A model generated the notes under the pieces. That model was not told the DNA's origin. It did no database searches and saw only the letters and a list, made by a program, of their open reading frames with translations. From Sphingomonas yantingensis (GTDB taxonomy: Bacteria; Pseudomonadota; Alphaproteobacteria; Sphingomonadales; Sphingomonadaceae): a stretch of DNA of 64,000 nucleotides. A program made the translations under genes and the position numbers. Location: the NCBI RefSeq assembly GCF_014199325.1, contig NZ_JACIJJ010000001.1, positions 1,116,001 through 1,180,000 on the forward strand, written 5' to 3'. Of this stretch, positions 43,122 through 52,709 are shown piece after piece (positions within the stretch are counted from its first letter, which is position 1; every line of letters starts with the position of its first letter).

Positions 43122-45515
43122 ATGATGGCAAATCGGCGCGCTGCGCTTCGGTCGATCCTGGGCATGGGGGCGGCAATGAGCCTGCCGATGCTCGCGCGGG
43201 CGGGCACCCCGGCGGCGCGACGCGGGCGTCCGCTCTATCGCGATCCGCGCGCGCCTGTGCCCGATCGGGTCCGCGACCTGATCGGGCGCATGACGATCGA
43301 GGAAAAGGTCATGCAGATGATCGCGCTCTGGGCGACCAAGAGCGAGATCATGGACGGCATGGTCTTCGATCCGGCCAAGGCATCGGCCGCCTATCCGCAC
43401 GGTTTCGGCCAGCTCACCCGCGCATCGGACAAGCGCGGTGTGGCCGGGATCGCCGGCGCGGCGGGGGCGACGGTCAATAACGGTCGGACGCCGGCCGAAA
43501 CCGTCGCCTTCGTCAACGCGATGCAGGACTGGGCGACGAAGCGCACGCGCCTCGGCATCCCCGTCCTCGTCCACGAGGAATCGCTGCATGGCCTGATGGC
43601 GCGCGAGGGGACGATGTTCCCGCAGGCGATCGCCATGGCCGGCAGCTTCGACCGCGACCTGATGCGCCGCGTCCAGGGCCAGATCGCCCGCGAAGCGCGG
43701 GCGAGAGGCGTTCCCTTCGTCCTGTCGCCCGTCGTCGACATCGTCCGCGATCCGCGCTGGGGCCGGATCGAGGAGACGTTCGGCGAGGACCCCTATCTGG
43801 TCGCCGAGATGGGTGTCGCCGCGGTCGAGGGGCTGCAAGGCACCGGCAAGGGACCGATGCTGCCGCCGGGCAAGGTGTTCGCGACGCTCAAGCACATGAC
43901 CGGGCACGGCCAGCCGGAGGCGGGGAACAACGTCGCGCCCGCACAGATCAGCGAGCGCGAGCTGCGCGAGAACTTCTTCCCGCCGTTCCGGGAGGTGGTC
44001 GAGCGGACGGGCATCGCCGCGGTGATGCCGAGCTATAACGAGATCGACGGCGTGCCGAGCCACGCCAACCGCTGGCTGCTGGAAACGGTGCTGCGCGGCG
44101 AATGGGGCTTCGACGGGGTGATCGTCAGCGATTACGGCGCCGTGTCCGAGCTCGACACGCTGCACCACATCGCCGTCGACAAGGCGGACGCCGCGCGTCA
44201 GGCGCTGGGTGCGGGCGTCGACTGGGAGCTGCCCGACGGCGAATGCTTCCGCACGCTGGTGGCGCAGGTGCGGTCGGGCAGGGTCGAGCAGGCGCTGGTC
44301 GACCGAGCGGTTGGCCGCATTCTCGCTTTCAAATTTCGCGCGGGGCTGTTCGAGAATCCCTATGGCGATCTGCGCACCGCCGCGCGGGTGACGGGCAATC
44401 CGCAAGCGCGGGCATTGGCGCTGGAGGCGGCGCGCAAGTCGCTGTGCCTCCTGAAGAACGACGGGACGCTGCCGCTGGCGACGACCGGTGGTCCGGTCGC
44501 GGTGATCGGCCCCAACGCGGCGATCGCGCGGCTGGGCGGCTATTCGAGCGTGCCGAAGCAGGCGGTGACGTTGCTCGACGGCATCCGCGCGCTGGTGGGC
44601 AAGGGGCGGCCGATCCTGACCGCACAGGGCGTGCGGATCGTGCGCACCGACGACCGCGGCGACGACGATGTGCAGCTTGCCGATCCGGCGCAGAACCGCG
44701 CGATGATCGCCGAGGCGGTCGAGGTCGCGCGCGGGGCCGAGGTGATCGTCCTCGCCATCGGCGATACCGAGCAGACCAGCCGCGAGGCCTATGCCCGCAA
44801 TCACCTGGGTGACCGCACGTCCCTCGACCTCGTTGGCGAGCAGAACGAGCTGTTCGAGGCGCTCAAGGCGCTCCGCAAGCCGATCGTCGTCGCCGCGATC
44901 AACGGCCGCCCGCCGAGCTGGCCGCGGGTGGTCGAGGGCGCGAATGCGATCCTCGAATGCTGGTACGGGGGCCAAGAGGGCGGCACCGCGATCGCGGAGG
45001 GGCTGTTCGGCCGCGTCAATCCGGGCGCCAAGCTGCCGGTGACGGTGGTGCGCAATGCGGGGCAGGTGCCGTTCTACTACAACCACAAGCCCACCGCGCG
45101 GCGCGGATACCTGTTCGACGATGCCGCGCCGCTGTTCCCGTTCGGTCACGGCCTCAGCTACACCCGGTTCGAGATCGCCGCGCCCGCGCTATCGACCCCG
45201 CGCATCGCGCCGGGCGGCGAGGTGCGCGTCGAGGTCGAGGTCGCCAATGTCGGCGACCGCGCGGGCGACGAGGTGGTGCAGCTCTACATCCGCCGCCGCT
45301 CGGCCAGCGTCACGCAGCCGGTGCTGGAGCTGAAGGGGTTCGAGCGGGTGACGCTGGCGCCGGGTCAGCGGCGGCGTGTCGCCTTCACGCTGGGGCCGAA
45401 GACCTTCCGCCTGTGGAACCGCGAATTGCAGGAAGTGGTGGAAAAGGGCGAGGTCGAGATCCTTGCCGGACCGAGCTCGGCGATGCTGAAGGGCGCGGTG
45501 CTGACGATCGCCTGA
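43122..45515 (+). CDS. Glycoside hydrolase family 3 (beta-xylosidase/beta-glucosidase type)
   Basis: A 797-residue exported enzyme. A Tat-like signal (NRRAALRSILGMGAAMSLPM) precedes the TIM-barrel domain, with VHEESLHGL, KHMTGHGQPEAGNNVAPA and the nucleophile region GVIVSDYGAV. An alpha/beta sandwich (SLCLLKNDGTLPLA) and a C-terminal fibronectin type III-like domain follow. GH3 enzymes remove non-reducing glucose, xylose or arabinose with retention. Next to a GH67 glucuronidase and xylose genes, beta-xylosidase activity on xylo-oligosaccharides is most likely. The operator candidate upstream places it under the LacI regulator. Confidence 0.9.
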   Translation: MMANRRAALRSILGMGAAMSLPMLARAGTPAARRGRPLYRDPRAPVPDRVRDLIGRMTIEEKVMQMIALWATKSEIMDGMVFDPAKASAAYPHGFGQLTRASDKRGVAGIAGAAGATVNNGRTPAETVAFVNAMQDWATKRTRLGIPVLVHEESLHGLMAREGTMFPQAIAMAGSFDRDLMRRVQGQIAREARARGVPFVLSPVVDIVRDPRWGRIEETFGEDPYLVAEMGVAAVEGLQGTGKGPMLPPGKVFATLKHMTGHGQPEAGNNVAPAQISERELRENFFPPFREVVERTGIAAVMPSYNEIDGVPSHANRWLLETVLRGEWGFDGVIVSDYGAVSELDTLHHIAVDKADAARQALGAGVDWELPDGECFRTLVAQVRSGRVEQALVDRAVGRILAFKFRAGLFENPYGDLRTAARVTGNPQARALALEAARKSLCLLKNDGTLPLATTGGPVAVIGPNAAIARLGGYSSVPKQAVTLLDGIRALVGKGRPILTAQGVRIVRTDDRGDDDVQLADPAQNRAMIAEAVEVARGAEVIVLAIGDTEQTSREAYARNHLGDRTSLDLVGEQNELFEALKALRKPIVVAAINGRPPSWPRVVEGANAILECWYGGQEGGTAIAEGLFGRVNPGAKLPVTVVRNAGQVPFYYNHKPTARRGYLFDDAAPLFPFGHGLSYTRFEIAAPALSTPRIAPGGEVRVEVEVANVGDRAGDEVVQLYIRRRSASVTQPVLELKGFERVTLAPGQRRRVAFTLGPKTFRLWNRELQEVVEKGEVEILAGPSSAMLKGAVLTIA

Positions 45516-45550
45516 CCGTCATCCCAGAGGGCCGCAGGTGGTGGAGCGGT

Positions 45551-46765
45551 TTACCAGCTCCAGAGCGTCCCGTCCTCCAGCCGGTTCACCGGCAGGAAGG
45601 CGCGCTTGTATTCGTACCCGGCCGCCAGTGCCTCGTCGATATCGACGCCGAGGCCCGGCGCGTCGCCCGGATGCATCATCCCGTCCGCGAAAGTATACGC
45701 GTGCGGGAAGACCGCGTCGGTCTCGGGCGTGTGGCGCATATATTCCTGGATGCCGAAATTTGGCACGCTGAGGTCGAAATGCAGCGCGGCGGCCATGCTG
45801 ACCGGCGACAGGTCGGTCGCGCCGTGGCAGCCGGTGCGCACCTGATAGAGGTCGGCGAGCGCGGCGATGCGGCGCAGGTGCGTGATCCCCCCGGCATGGA
45901 CGACGGTCGCGCGGATATAGTCGATCAACTGCTCCTCGATCAGCGTTTTGGCATCCCAGATCGAATTGAACACCTCGCCCACCGCCAGCGGCGCGGTGGT
46001 GTGCTGGCGGATCAGCCGGAACGCCGCCTGGTTCTCGGCGGGGGTCGCGTCCTCCAGCCAGAAGGGGCGGTACGGCTCAAGGTCTTTTCCCAGTCGCCCC
46101 GCCTCGATCGGGGTCAGGCGGTGGTGGATGTCGTGGAGCAGGTGGACGTCCCAGCCCAGTGCCTCTCGCGCGGCGGCGAACAGCTCGGGCACGACACGCA
46201 AATATTTGGCGGTCGACCAAACATTCTCCGTCGGCAGATCGCTGTCGGCGGGTTCGTAGAAATCCTTGTCCTTCGACACACCATAGGTCGAGGCCATGCC
46301 GGGCACGCCGCATTGCAGGCGGATCGCCCTGTACCCCTGTCGCTGATACTCGCGCGCCGCCTCAATCGTCTCCTCGATCGTCGTGCCGTTGGCATGGCCA
46401 TAGACTATCGCCCCCTCCCGGCACGCCCCACCGAGCAGTTGATAGACCGCCAGGCCCGCGAGTTTGCCCTTGATATCCCACAGTGCCATGTCGACCGCGG
46501 CGATCGCGGTCATCGTCACCGGCCCGCGCCGCCAATAGGCACCCTTGTAGAGATACTGCCAGATATCCTCGATCCGGTGCGCGTCGCGGCCGATCAGGCA
46601 GGGGACGACATGCTCGGTCAGATAGGCCGCGACCGCCAACTCGCGGCCGTTGAGCGTCGCATCGCCGAGTCCGGTCGTGCCGTCATCGCACTCGATCTTG
46701 AGCGTCACGAAGTTGCGCCCCGGACAGGTGACGATCACGCGGGCGGCCACGATCTTTGGCATCAT
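45551..46765 (-). CDS. manD: D-mannonate dehydratase family protein (enolase superfamily)
   Basis: A 404-residue enolase-superfamily enzyme close to the ManD structurally studied from Novosphingobium. The lid-associated [13 protein letters not shown] has the catalytic-tyrosine region, and metal ligands lie in [11 protein letters not shown] (Asp and the acid-base His), [11 protein letters not shown] and [10 protein letters not shown]. It dehydrates D-mannonate to 2-keto-3-deoxygluconate, the step after glucuronate isomerisation and fructuronate reduction, fitting glucuronic acid released by GH67. ATG 46762 is an equally possible start. Some ManD relatives act on other acid sugars, so xylonate cannot be excluded. 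Confidence 0.9.
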   Translation of the reverse strand: MMPKIVAARVIVTCPGRNFVTLKIECDDGTTGLGDATLNGRELAVAAYLTEHVVPCLIGRDAHRIEDIWQYLYKGAYWRRGPVTMTAIAAVDMALWDIKGKLAGLAVYQLLGGACREGAIVYGHANGTTIEETIEAAREYQRQGYRAIRLQCGVPGMASTYGVSKDKDFYEPADSDLPTENVWSTAKYLRVVPELFAAAREALGWDVHLLHDIHHRLTPIEAGRLGKDLEPYRPFWLEDATPAENQAAFRLIRQHTTAPLAVGEVFNSIWDAKTLIEEQLIDYIRATVVHAGGITHLRRIAALADLYQVRTGCHGATDLSPVSMAAALHFDLSVPNFGIQEYMRHTPETDAVFPHAYTFADGMMHPGDAPGLGVDIDEALAAGYEYKRAFLPVNRLEDGTLWSW

Positions 46766-46794
46766 CTCTCCAGTCTTCGGCTAAGCGCGAAGGT

Positions 46795-46808
46795 TGATAG
46801 CGGTATCA
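46795..46808. promoter_or_regulatory. LacI-type operator candidate between manD and GH67
   Basis: TGATAGCGGTATCA, full match to TGnnAnCGnTnnCA and a nearly perfect palindrome, lies in the 98-base divergent region between manD (minus) and the alpha-glucuronidase (plus). One site can control both. Confidence 0.65.
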
Positions 46809-46863
46809 ATATCCATTAGTGCCAGCGTTAGACAAGGGGCAATGCCCCGGAGGTGGAGAGGCG

Positions 46864-49008
46864 ATGCGACTGAAGCTGATGGCGCGATGGGCTGCGGCGG
46901 TCGCGATGCTGCTCGCGTTCGCACAGCCCGCGCTGGCCGAGGACGGGTACGGACTGTGGCTGCGCTATCGTCCGCTTGCTGCGGGACCGGCCGCCGATCT
47001 GGCGACACGCGCCGGATCGATCGAGACCGAGGAGGCCGCCGATCCGACGATCGCGGCGGCGGTCGCCGAGCTGCGGCGCGCGTTGCCGGGGATGACGGGG
47101 CGGCCGGCGGGGCAGGGCGGAACCCTCTTGATTGGGACGCCCGCATCGCCGCGGATCGCCGCGCTCGGCCTGCTGCTGGCCCGGGCGGGGGACGATGGCT
47201 TTGTCATCCGCGACGTGACTGTGGGCGGTCGCCGGCTGCTCGTCATCGCCGGCAACCGCCCGGTCGGCGCGCTGTACGGCGCGTTCCACTTCCTACGCCT
47301 CGCGCAGCAGGGGGCGTTGCCCGCGCGCCTCGACGTCGCCGAGCGGCCGCGGGTGAAGCTGCGGCTGCTCAACCATTGGGACAATCTCGATCGGACGGTC
47401 GAGCGGGGCTATTCGGGCCAGTCGATCTGGGCCTGGTGGAAACTGCCGATCGCGAGCGATCCGCGCTATGTCGATTACGCGCGCGCCAATGCCTCGCTCG
47501 GCATCAACGGTGCGGTCCTCAACAACGTCAATGCCAAGCCCGACAGCCTGACGCCCGACTGGATCGCCAAGGCGGCGAAGGTCGCCGACGTGCTCCGCCC
47601 CTATGGCATCCGCGTGTACCTGTCGGCGCGCTGGTCGGCGCCGGTGGAACTCAAGCAGGCTAAAACGGCCGACCCGCTCGACCCAGCGGTGGCGGCGTGG
47701 TGGCGGGCCAAGGCCGACGAGATCTACCGTGCGATCCCCGATTTCGGGGGCTTTCTGGTGAAGGCCAATTCGGAGGGGCAGCCGGGGCCGCAGGACTACA
47801 AGCGCACCCATGTGGATGGCGCGAACATGCTTGCCGCCGCGGTGAAGCCGCACGGCGGCATCGTGATGTGGCGCGCGTTCGTCTATTCGGACGTCGATCC
47901 CGACGACCGCGCGAAGCAGGCCTATGACGAGTTCAAGCCGCTCGACAGCAGGTTCGCCGACAACGTCATTGTCCAGGTCAAGAACGGCCCGATCGACTTC
48001 CAGCCGCGCGAGCCGTTTCACCCGTTGTTCGGGGCGATGCCCAAGACGCCGCTGATGCTCGAGGTGCAGATCACCAAGGAGTATCTCGGCTTCGCCACGC
48101 ACCTCGCCTATCTCGCGCCGATGTGGTCCGAGGTGCTGGCGGCGGACACGTACGCGAAGGGCAGGGGATCGACGGTCGCGAAGGTGATCGACGGCAGTCT
48201 GGAAGGACATCGGCTGACCGGCATGGCGGGGGTCGCCAATATCGGAAGCGACCGGAACTGGTCGGGGTCGATCTTCGACCAGGCGAACTGGTACGCGTTC
48301 GGCCGGCTGGCGTGGAATCCGGATCTTACGCCGCAGGCGATCGCCGGCGAATGGGCGCGCCAGACCTTCACGCCCGACCCCGCCTTCGTGACCCCGGTGA
48401 CGGCGATGATGATGGGGTCGCGACAGGCGGTCGTCGATTACATGACGCCGATGGGCCTCGCGCACCTGATGGCGACGGGGCATCATTACGGGCCGGGGCC
48501 TTGGGTAGGCGATCTGGCGCGGCCCGAATGGAACCCGACCTATTATCACCGCGCCGACAAGGACGGCATCGGCTTCGATCGCACGCGCACCGGCTCTAAT
48601 GCCGTCGCCCAGTACGCCGCCCCGGTCGCGAAGCGGTTTGCCGACAAGCGCACGGTGGGCGATGATTTCCTGCTCTGGTTCCACCATGTCGGCTGGGACG
48701 AGCGGCAACCATCGGGGCGAACGCTCTGGGAGGAGCTTGTCTCGCGCTACGATCGCGGCGTCGCCACGGTCGAGGGGATGCAGCGGACCTGGGCAAGCCT
48801 CGCGCCGATGATCGACGGCGAGCGCGCCGCGCAGATCGCGTCTTTTCTTGTCATACAAAAAGAAGAGGCCATATGGTGGCGCGATGCCAGCCTCGCTTAT
48901 TTCGGGTCGGTGTCGGGACGAAAGCTGCCCACCGGCGTTCGTCCGCCAGCGCATGACCTGCAAACTTACGAGGCCATCCGGCACCCCTATGCCCCCGGCC
49001 ACCATTGA
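46864..49008 (+). CDS. aguA: Alpha-glucuronidase, GH67
   Basis: A 714-residue exported enzyme: signal peptide MARWAAAVAMLLAFAQPALA region, an N-terminal beta-sandwich and a (beta/alpha)8 domain. Catalytic and substrate residues of GH67 are visible in FLVKANSEGQPGPQDYKRTH, VQVKNGPIDFQPREPFHPLF and LMLEVQITKEYLGF (inverting Asp/Glu pair). It removes 4-O-methyl-glucuronic acid from the ends of xylo-oligosaccharides. GGAGAGGCG precedes the ATG at 46864. It is 27 bases before the semialdehyde dehydrogenase gene, so both form one transcript. Confidence 0.94.
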   Translation: MRLKLMARWAAAVAMLLAFAQPALAEDGYGLWLRYRPLAAGPAADLATRAGSIETEEAADPTIAAAVAELRRALPGMTGRPAGQGGTLLIGTPASPRIAALGLLLARAGDDGFVIRDVTVGGRRLLVIAGNRPVGALYGAFHFLRLAQQGALPARLDVAERPRVKLRLLNHWDNLDRTVERGYSGQSIWAWWKLPIASDPRYVDYARANASLGINGAVLNNVNAKPDSLTPDWIAKAAKVADVLRPYGIRVYLSARWSAPVELKQAKTADPLDPAVAAWWRAKADEIYRAIPDFGGFLVKANSEGQPGPQDYKRTHVDGANMLAAAVKPHGGIVMWRAFVYSDVDPDDRAKQAYDEFKPLDSRFADNVIVQVKNGPIDFQPREPFHPLFGAMPKTPLMLEVQITKEYLGFATHLAYLAPMWSEVLAADTYAKGRGSTVAKVIDGSLEGHRLTGMAGVANIGSDRNWSGSIFDQANWYAFGRLAWNPDLTPQAIAGEWARQTFTPDPAFVTPVTAMMMGSRQAVVDYMTPMGLAHLMATGHHYGPGPWVGDLARPEWNPTYYHRADKDGIGFDRTRTGSNAVAQYAAPVAKRFADKRTVGDDFLLWFHHVGWDERQPSGRTLWEELVSRYDRGVATVEGMQRTWASLAPMIDGERAAQIASFLVIQKEEAIWWRDASLAYFGSVSGRKLPTGVRPPAHDLQTYEAIRHPYAPGHH

Positions 49009-49035
49009 CCGATCCAATTCAGGAGACGCGATTCC

Positions 49036-50610
49036 ATGACCCTCACCGGCGACCTGTTCATCGCGGGCGAGCGCCGCTCGTCCGGGCAGCGCTTCCGCGC
49101 CTATGATCCCGCCAAGGGTGCCGAGATCGACGATATCGACTTCGCCGGCGCGAGCGAGGCTGACGTCGATGACGCCTGCGCCGCCGCGGAGGCCGCGTTC
49201 CTGCCCTATTCGACGAAGCCGCTGGCCGAGCGAGCGGCCTTCCTCGAGGCGATCGCCGACGAGATCGAGGCGCTGGGCGACGCGCTGGTCGAGCGAGCGT
49301 GCCGCGAGAGCGGGCTGCCCGCCGCGCGCATCACCGGCGAGCGGGGCCGCACCGCCGGCCAGCTTCGCCTGTTCGCCAGGGAAGTGCGAGACGGCGCATG
49401 GCAGAAGCTGCGCATCGATCATGCCGATCCGCAGCGGACGCCGCCCAAGCCCGACCTGCGTCTGCGCACCGTCGCGGTCGGCCCGGTCGCGGTGTTCGGC
49501 GCGTCGAATTTCCCGCTCGCCTTCTCGACCGCGGGCGGCGACACCGCCTCGGCGCTCGCCGCGGGCTGTCCGGTGGTCGTAAAGGGCCACCCGGCGCACC
49601 CCGGTACGTCGGAGCTGATCGCGACGGCAATCGGCCGCGCGGTGGAAAGGACGGGAATGCCGAAGGGCGTGTTCAGCCTCGTCAACATCACGTCGAACGA
49701 CGTGGCGGGCAAGCTCGTCTCCGACCCGCGCATCCAGGCGGTGGGCTTCACCGGCAGCCGCGCGGGCGGCGAGGCGCTGATGAAGATCGCCGCCGCGCGT
49801 CCGCGGCCGATCCCGGTCTATGCGGAAATGTCGGCGATCAACCCGGTCATCCTGATGCCGCACGCGCTGAAGGCGCGCGGCGACGCGCTGGCCAAGGCCT
49901 ATGTCGGATCGATGGCGATGGGCGCCGGGCAGTTCTGCACCAATCCCGGCCTCGTGCTTGGGCTCGCCGGCCCCGAGCTCGATGCGTTCTCACAGGCGGC
50001 GGCAGAGGCGCTGTCGAGACAGGCGGCGCAGGTGATGCTGACCGACGGCATCCACAAGGCGTTCGAGGCGGGCAAGGAGAAGCTCGCCGCCAGCCCCTAT
50101 GTCGAAAAGGTCGCCGAGGGTGCCGAACCGGCCGGCCCGACGCAGGGCCGCGCCGCGCTGTTCACGGTGGCGGGCAAGGACTTTCTCGCCGATCCGGTTC
50201 ACCTGCACGAGGTGTTCGGCGTGTCGTCGGTGCTGGTGCGCTGTGCCGACCTCGACGAACTCAAGTCGGTGCTCACCGAGCTGGAGGGCCAGCTCACCGC
50301 GACGATCCAGGTCGACGAGGGCGATTACGCGGATTCCAAGGCGCTGATCCCCGTGCTCGAGCGGACGGTCGGGCGCATCCTCGCCAATGGCTGGCCGACC
50401 GGAGTCGAGGTCGCGCATTCGATGGTGCATGGCGGTCCCTATCCGGCGACGTCGGACGGGCGCACGACCTCGGTGGGCACGCTTGCGATCGAGCGGTTCG
50501 TCCGCCCCGTCGCTTACCAGGATCTGCCCGAGGCGCTGCTGCCCGACGCGCTTCGCGAAGGCGGGCAGGGCGGTGTGCTGTCGCGGATCGACGGGGCGTG
50601 GACGCTTTAA
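49036..50610 (+). CDS. xylA: Alpha-ketoglutaric semialdehyde dehydrogenase (Weimberg, XylA type)
   Basis: A 524-residue NADP-type aldehyde dehydrogenase. The catalytic Cys301 lies in GAGQFCTNPGLV and Glu264 in YAEMSAINPV; VAVFGASNFPLAFSTAGGDT is the characteristic substrate/NADP segment of the 2,5-dioxovalerate dehydrogenase branch. It makes 2-oxoglutarate, the last step of the Weimberg route. Note the Caulobacter name xylA here means this dehydrogenase, not xylose isomerase. A 115-base gap with a hairpin and an operator separates it from xylX. Confidence 0.9.
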   Translation: MTLTGDLFIAGERRSSGQRFRAYDPAKGAEIDDIDFAGASEADVDDACAAAEAAFLPYSTKPLAERAAFLEAIADEIEALGDALVERACRESGLPAARITGERGRTAGQLRLFAREVRDGAWQKLRIDHADPQRTPPKPDLRLRTVAVGPVAVFGASNFPLAFSTAGGDTASALAAGCPVVVKGHPAHPGTSELIATAIGRAVERTGMPKGVFSLVNITSNDVAGKLVSDPRIQAVGFTGSRAGGEALMKIAAARPRPIPVYAEMSAINPVILMPHALKARGDALAKAYVGSMAMGAGQFCTNPGLVLGLAGPELDAFSQAAAEALSRQAAQVMLTDGIHKAFEAGKEKLAASPYVEKVAEGAEPAGPTQGRAALFTVAGKDFLADPVHLHEVFGVSSVLVRCADLDELKSVLTELEGQLTATIQVDEGDYADSKALIPVLERTVGRILANGWPTGVEVAHSMVHGGPYPATSDGRTTSVGTLAIERFVRPVAYQDLPEALLPDALREGGQGGVLSRIDGAWTL

Positions 50611-50625
50611 GTTGGAACCGGAACC

Positions 50626-50660
50626 AGGTGCGTGGCCGATTGCAACCGTGCCACGCACCT
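50626..50660. terminator. Inverted repeat between xylA and xylX
   Basis: A perfect 11-bp stem (AGGTGCGTGGC/GCCACGCACCT) with a 13-base loop begins 16 bases after the xylA stop. No T-run follows. Its last base is the first base of the LacI-type operator. It may slow or end aguA-xylA transcripts, or insulate the xylX promoter. Confidence 0.55.
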
Positions 50661-50673
50661 GATACCGCTACCA
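50660..50673. promoter_or_regulatory. LacI-type operator candidate upstream of xylX
   Basis: TGATACCGCTACCA, full match to TGnnAnCGnTnnCA, lies 52 bases before the xylX start and directly after the inverted repeat at 50626. It implies xylX-xylB-xylC has its own regulated promoter. Confidence 0.6.
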
Positions 50674-50725
50674 AGGGTGGATTGGCGGCACCCAAGCGGG
50701 CCGCGACGAGGAGGGGGCAAAGGCG

Positions 50726-51871
50726 ATGACGCTTGAGTGGAGCCGGTCGGCATTGCCCGCCGATCTCGATGCCGCGGTGCTGGCGGGACGCGTGTCGGTG
50801 CGCGGCGACGTGGTGCCCGTGATCGTGCGCGGCGGGGTGGTTCACTCGGCCTTCGAGGCCGCGGCAACGACCGCGGACCTGTTCGACCTCGACGATCCGG
50901 CAAGCGCCGCGGGCGCGGCGATCTGCGACGTGGATGACCTCGGCGCCGAAGGGTCCGGGGCCGATTTCGAACTGCGCTCCCCGCTCGACCTGCAATGCGT
51001 CAAGGCTGCGGGCGTCACCTTCGCCGTGTCGGCGATCGAGCGCGTCATCGAGGAGCGCGCGCGCGGCGATTCGGGCGCGGCTGCGGCGATCCGCGGCGAG
51101 CTGGAGGCAAAGGTCGGCGGCGGCATCCGATCGGTCGTGCCGGGCAGCAAGGAGGCCGCCCGGCTGAAGGCCGCGCTGATCGACGCCGGCCTCTGGTCGC
51201 AATATCTGGAGGTCGCGATCGGCCCGGATGCAGAGGTGTTCACCAAGGCACCGATCCTGTCGACGATCGGCTGGGGCGGCGACATCGGCATCCGCTCGGA
51301 CTCGAGCTGGAACAACCCCGAGCCGGAAGTCGTCGTCATTGTCGATTCGCGTGGTCGCCCGGTCGGCGCGACGCTGGGCAACGACGTGAACCTCCGCGAT
51401 TTCGAGGGCCGCAGTGCCCTGCTGCTCGGCAAGGCCAAGGACAACAACGCGTCCTGCTCGCTCGGGCCGTTCGTTCGGCTGTTCGGCCACGGCTTCGGCA
51501 TGGACGACGTGCGCGCCGCCGAGCTCGACCTCGTGATCGAGGGCACCGACGGCTATCGCCTCGACGGGCATAGCTCGATGCGTCAGATCAGCCGCGATCC
51601 CGAGGAACTGGTGCGCCAGACGCTGTCCGAGCATCAATACCCCGACGGCTTCGCGCTCTTCCTCGGCACGCTGTTCGCGCCGGTGCAGGACCGCGACGAG
51701 CCCGGCCGCGGCTTCACCCACAAGGTCGGCGACGTGGTGACGATCCGCAGCGACGCGCTCGGCACGCTCGCCAACACCGTCGTCACGTCGAAGGACGCGG
51801 CCCCCTGGACTTACGGCGTGCGTGCGCTGATGCGCGACCTTGCCGCCCGGCGCGCGCCGGTGCTTGCGTGA
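50726..51871 (+). CDS. xylX: 2-keto-3-deoxy-D-xylonate dehydratase (FAH family, XylX)
   Basis: A 381-residue fumarylacetoacetate-hydrolase-family enzyme, very like Caulobacter XylX as I remember it: LDLQCVKAAGVTFAVSAIER, SQYLEVAIGPDAEVFTKAPI and LGNDVNLRDFEGRSALLLGK. The last segment carries metal-binding acids with the earlier NNPEPEVVV (E-x-E-V). It converts 2-keto-3-deoxyxylonate to alpha-ketoglutaric semialdehyde, the substrate of XylA. It overlaps xylB by four bases (GTGA). Confidence 0.92.
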   Translation: MTLEWSRSALPADLDAAVLAGRVSVRGDVVPVIVRGGVVHSAFEAAATTADLFDLDDPASAAGAAICDVDDLGAEGSGADFELRSPLDLQCVKAAGVTFAVSAIERVIEERARGDSGAAAAIRGELEAKVGGGIRSVVPGSKEAARLKAALIDAGLWSQYLEVAIGPDAEVFTKAPILSTIGWGGDIGIRSDSSWNNPEPEVVVIVDSRGRPVGATLGNDVNLRDFEGRSALLLGKAKDNNASCSLGPFVRLFGHGFGMDDVRAAELDLVIEGTDGYRLDGHSSMRQISRDPEELVRQTLSEHQYPDGFALFLGTLFAPVQDRDEPGRGFTHKVGDVVTIRSDALGTLANTVVTSKDAAPWTYGVRALMRDLAARRAPVLA

Positions 51872-52698
51872 GCGACGATCCTCTCCAACCGAAAGAACCT
51901 ATTGTGGCCGAGGCCGATCCGAGTTTCGACGTGCAGCCCGACGCCGCCACGCGCGCCATTTATCCCAGTCTTGCCGGCAAGCGCGTGCTCGTCACCGGCG
52001 GCGGGTCGGGGATCGGCGCGGGGATCGTCGAGGGGTTCGCGCGGCAGGGCGCCGACGTCACCTTCTTCGACATTGCCGAGGCGGATTCGCGCGCGGTTGT
52101 CGAGCGGCTCGATCCCGCGCATGTGCGGTTCGAGGCGGTCGACCTGACCCGCGTCGCCGACCTCAAGGCGACGATCGGCCGGCTGATCGAGGCGAACGGC
52201 GCGTTCGACATCCTCGTCAACAACGCCGCCAACGACGACCGCCACGGGATCGAGGAAGTCGACGAGGCCTATTGGGACAATCGCCTCGCGGTGAATCTCA
52301 AGCACATGTTCTTCTGTGCGCAGGCGGTGGTGCCGGCGATGCGTGCCAAGGGGGGCGGGGCGATCGTCAATCTCGGCTCGATCTCCTGGCATCTCGGCCT
52401 GCCGGAACTCACGCTCTACCAGACGTGCAAGGCGGCGATCGAGGGACTGACGCGCAGCCTGGCGCGCGAGCTCGGCCCCGACGGCATTCGCGCGACCTGC
52501 GTCATTCCGGGCAATGTCCGCACGCCGCGCCAGCTCAAATGGTACACGCCCGAAGGGGAGGCGGAGATCGTCGCCGCGCAATGCCTTCCGGGCCGCTTGC
52601 TCCCGCACGATATCGCCGCGATGGTCATGTTCCTGGCGTCCGACGATGCGGCGCTCGTGACCGGGCACAGCTATTTCGTGGATGCCGGCTGGCGATAA
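51868..52698 (+). CDS. xylB: D-xylose 1-dehydrogenase (SDR, XylB type)
   Basis: A 276-residue short-chain dehydrogenase with the NAD loop GGGSGIGAG, the NNAANDDRH segment, catalytic Ser in LGSISWHLG and the Y-x3-K pair in YQTCKAA. The stretches SISWHLGLPELTLYQTCKAA and LKWYTPEGEAEIVAAQCLPG closely resemble the Caulobacter D-xylose dehydrogenase. It oxidises D-xylose to D-xylono-lactone with NAD. The GTG start in the overlap with xylX gives a 25-residue N-terminal extension; a GTG at 51903 is an alternative nearer the family start. Confidence 0.92.
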   Translation: MSDDPLQPKEPIVAEADPSFDVQPDAATRAIYPSLAGKRVLVTGGGSGIGAGIVEGFARQGADVTFFDIAEADSRAVVERLDPAHVRFEAVDLTRVADLKATIGRLIEANGAFDILVNNAANDDRHGIEEVDEAYWDNRLAVNLKHMFFCAQAVVPAMRAKGGGAIVNLGSISWHLGLPELTLYQTCKAAIEGLTRSLARELGPDGIRATCVIPGNVRTPRQLKWYTPEGEAEIVAAQCLPGRLLPHDIAAMVMFLASDDAALVTGHSYFVDAGWR

Positions 52699-52709
52699 GG
52701 GAGAGTTGC

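Noticed and set aside
41796..45149. A very long open frame (about 1117 codons) antisense to the TonB receptor, PepSY and GH3 genes
   Set aside because: Arg/His/Asp-rich low-complexity translation with no domain; a by-product of high-GC codon usage opposite well-supported genes.
47293..49863. A long minus-strand open frame opposite GH67 and xylA
   Set aside because: No recognisable motif, and both opposing plus-strand genes carry complete family signatures.
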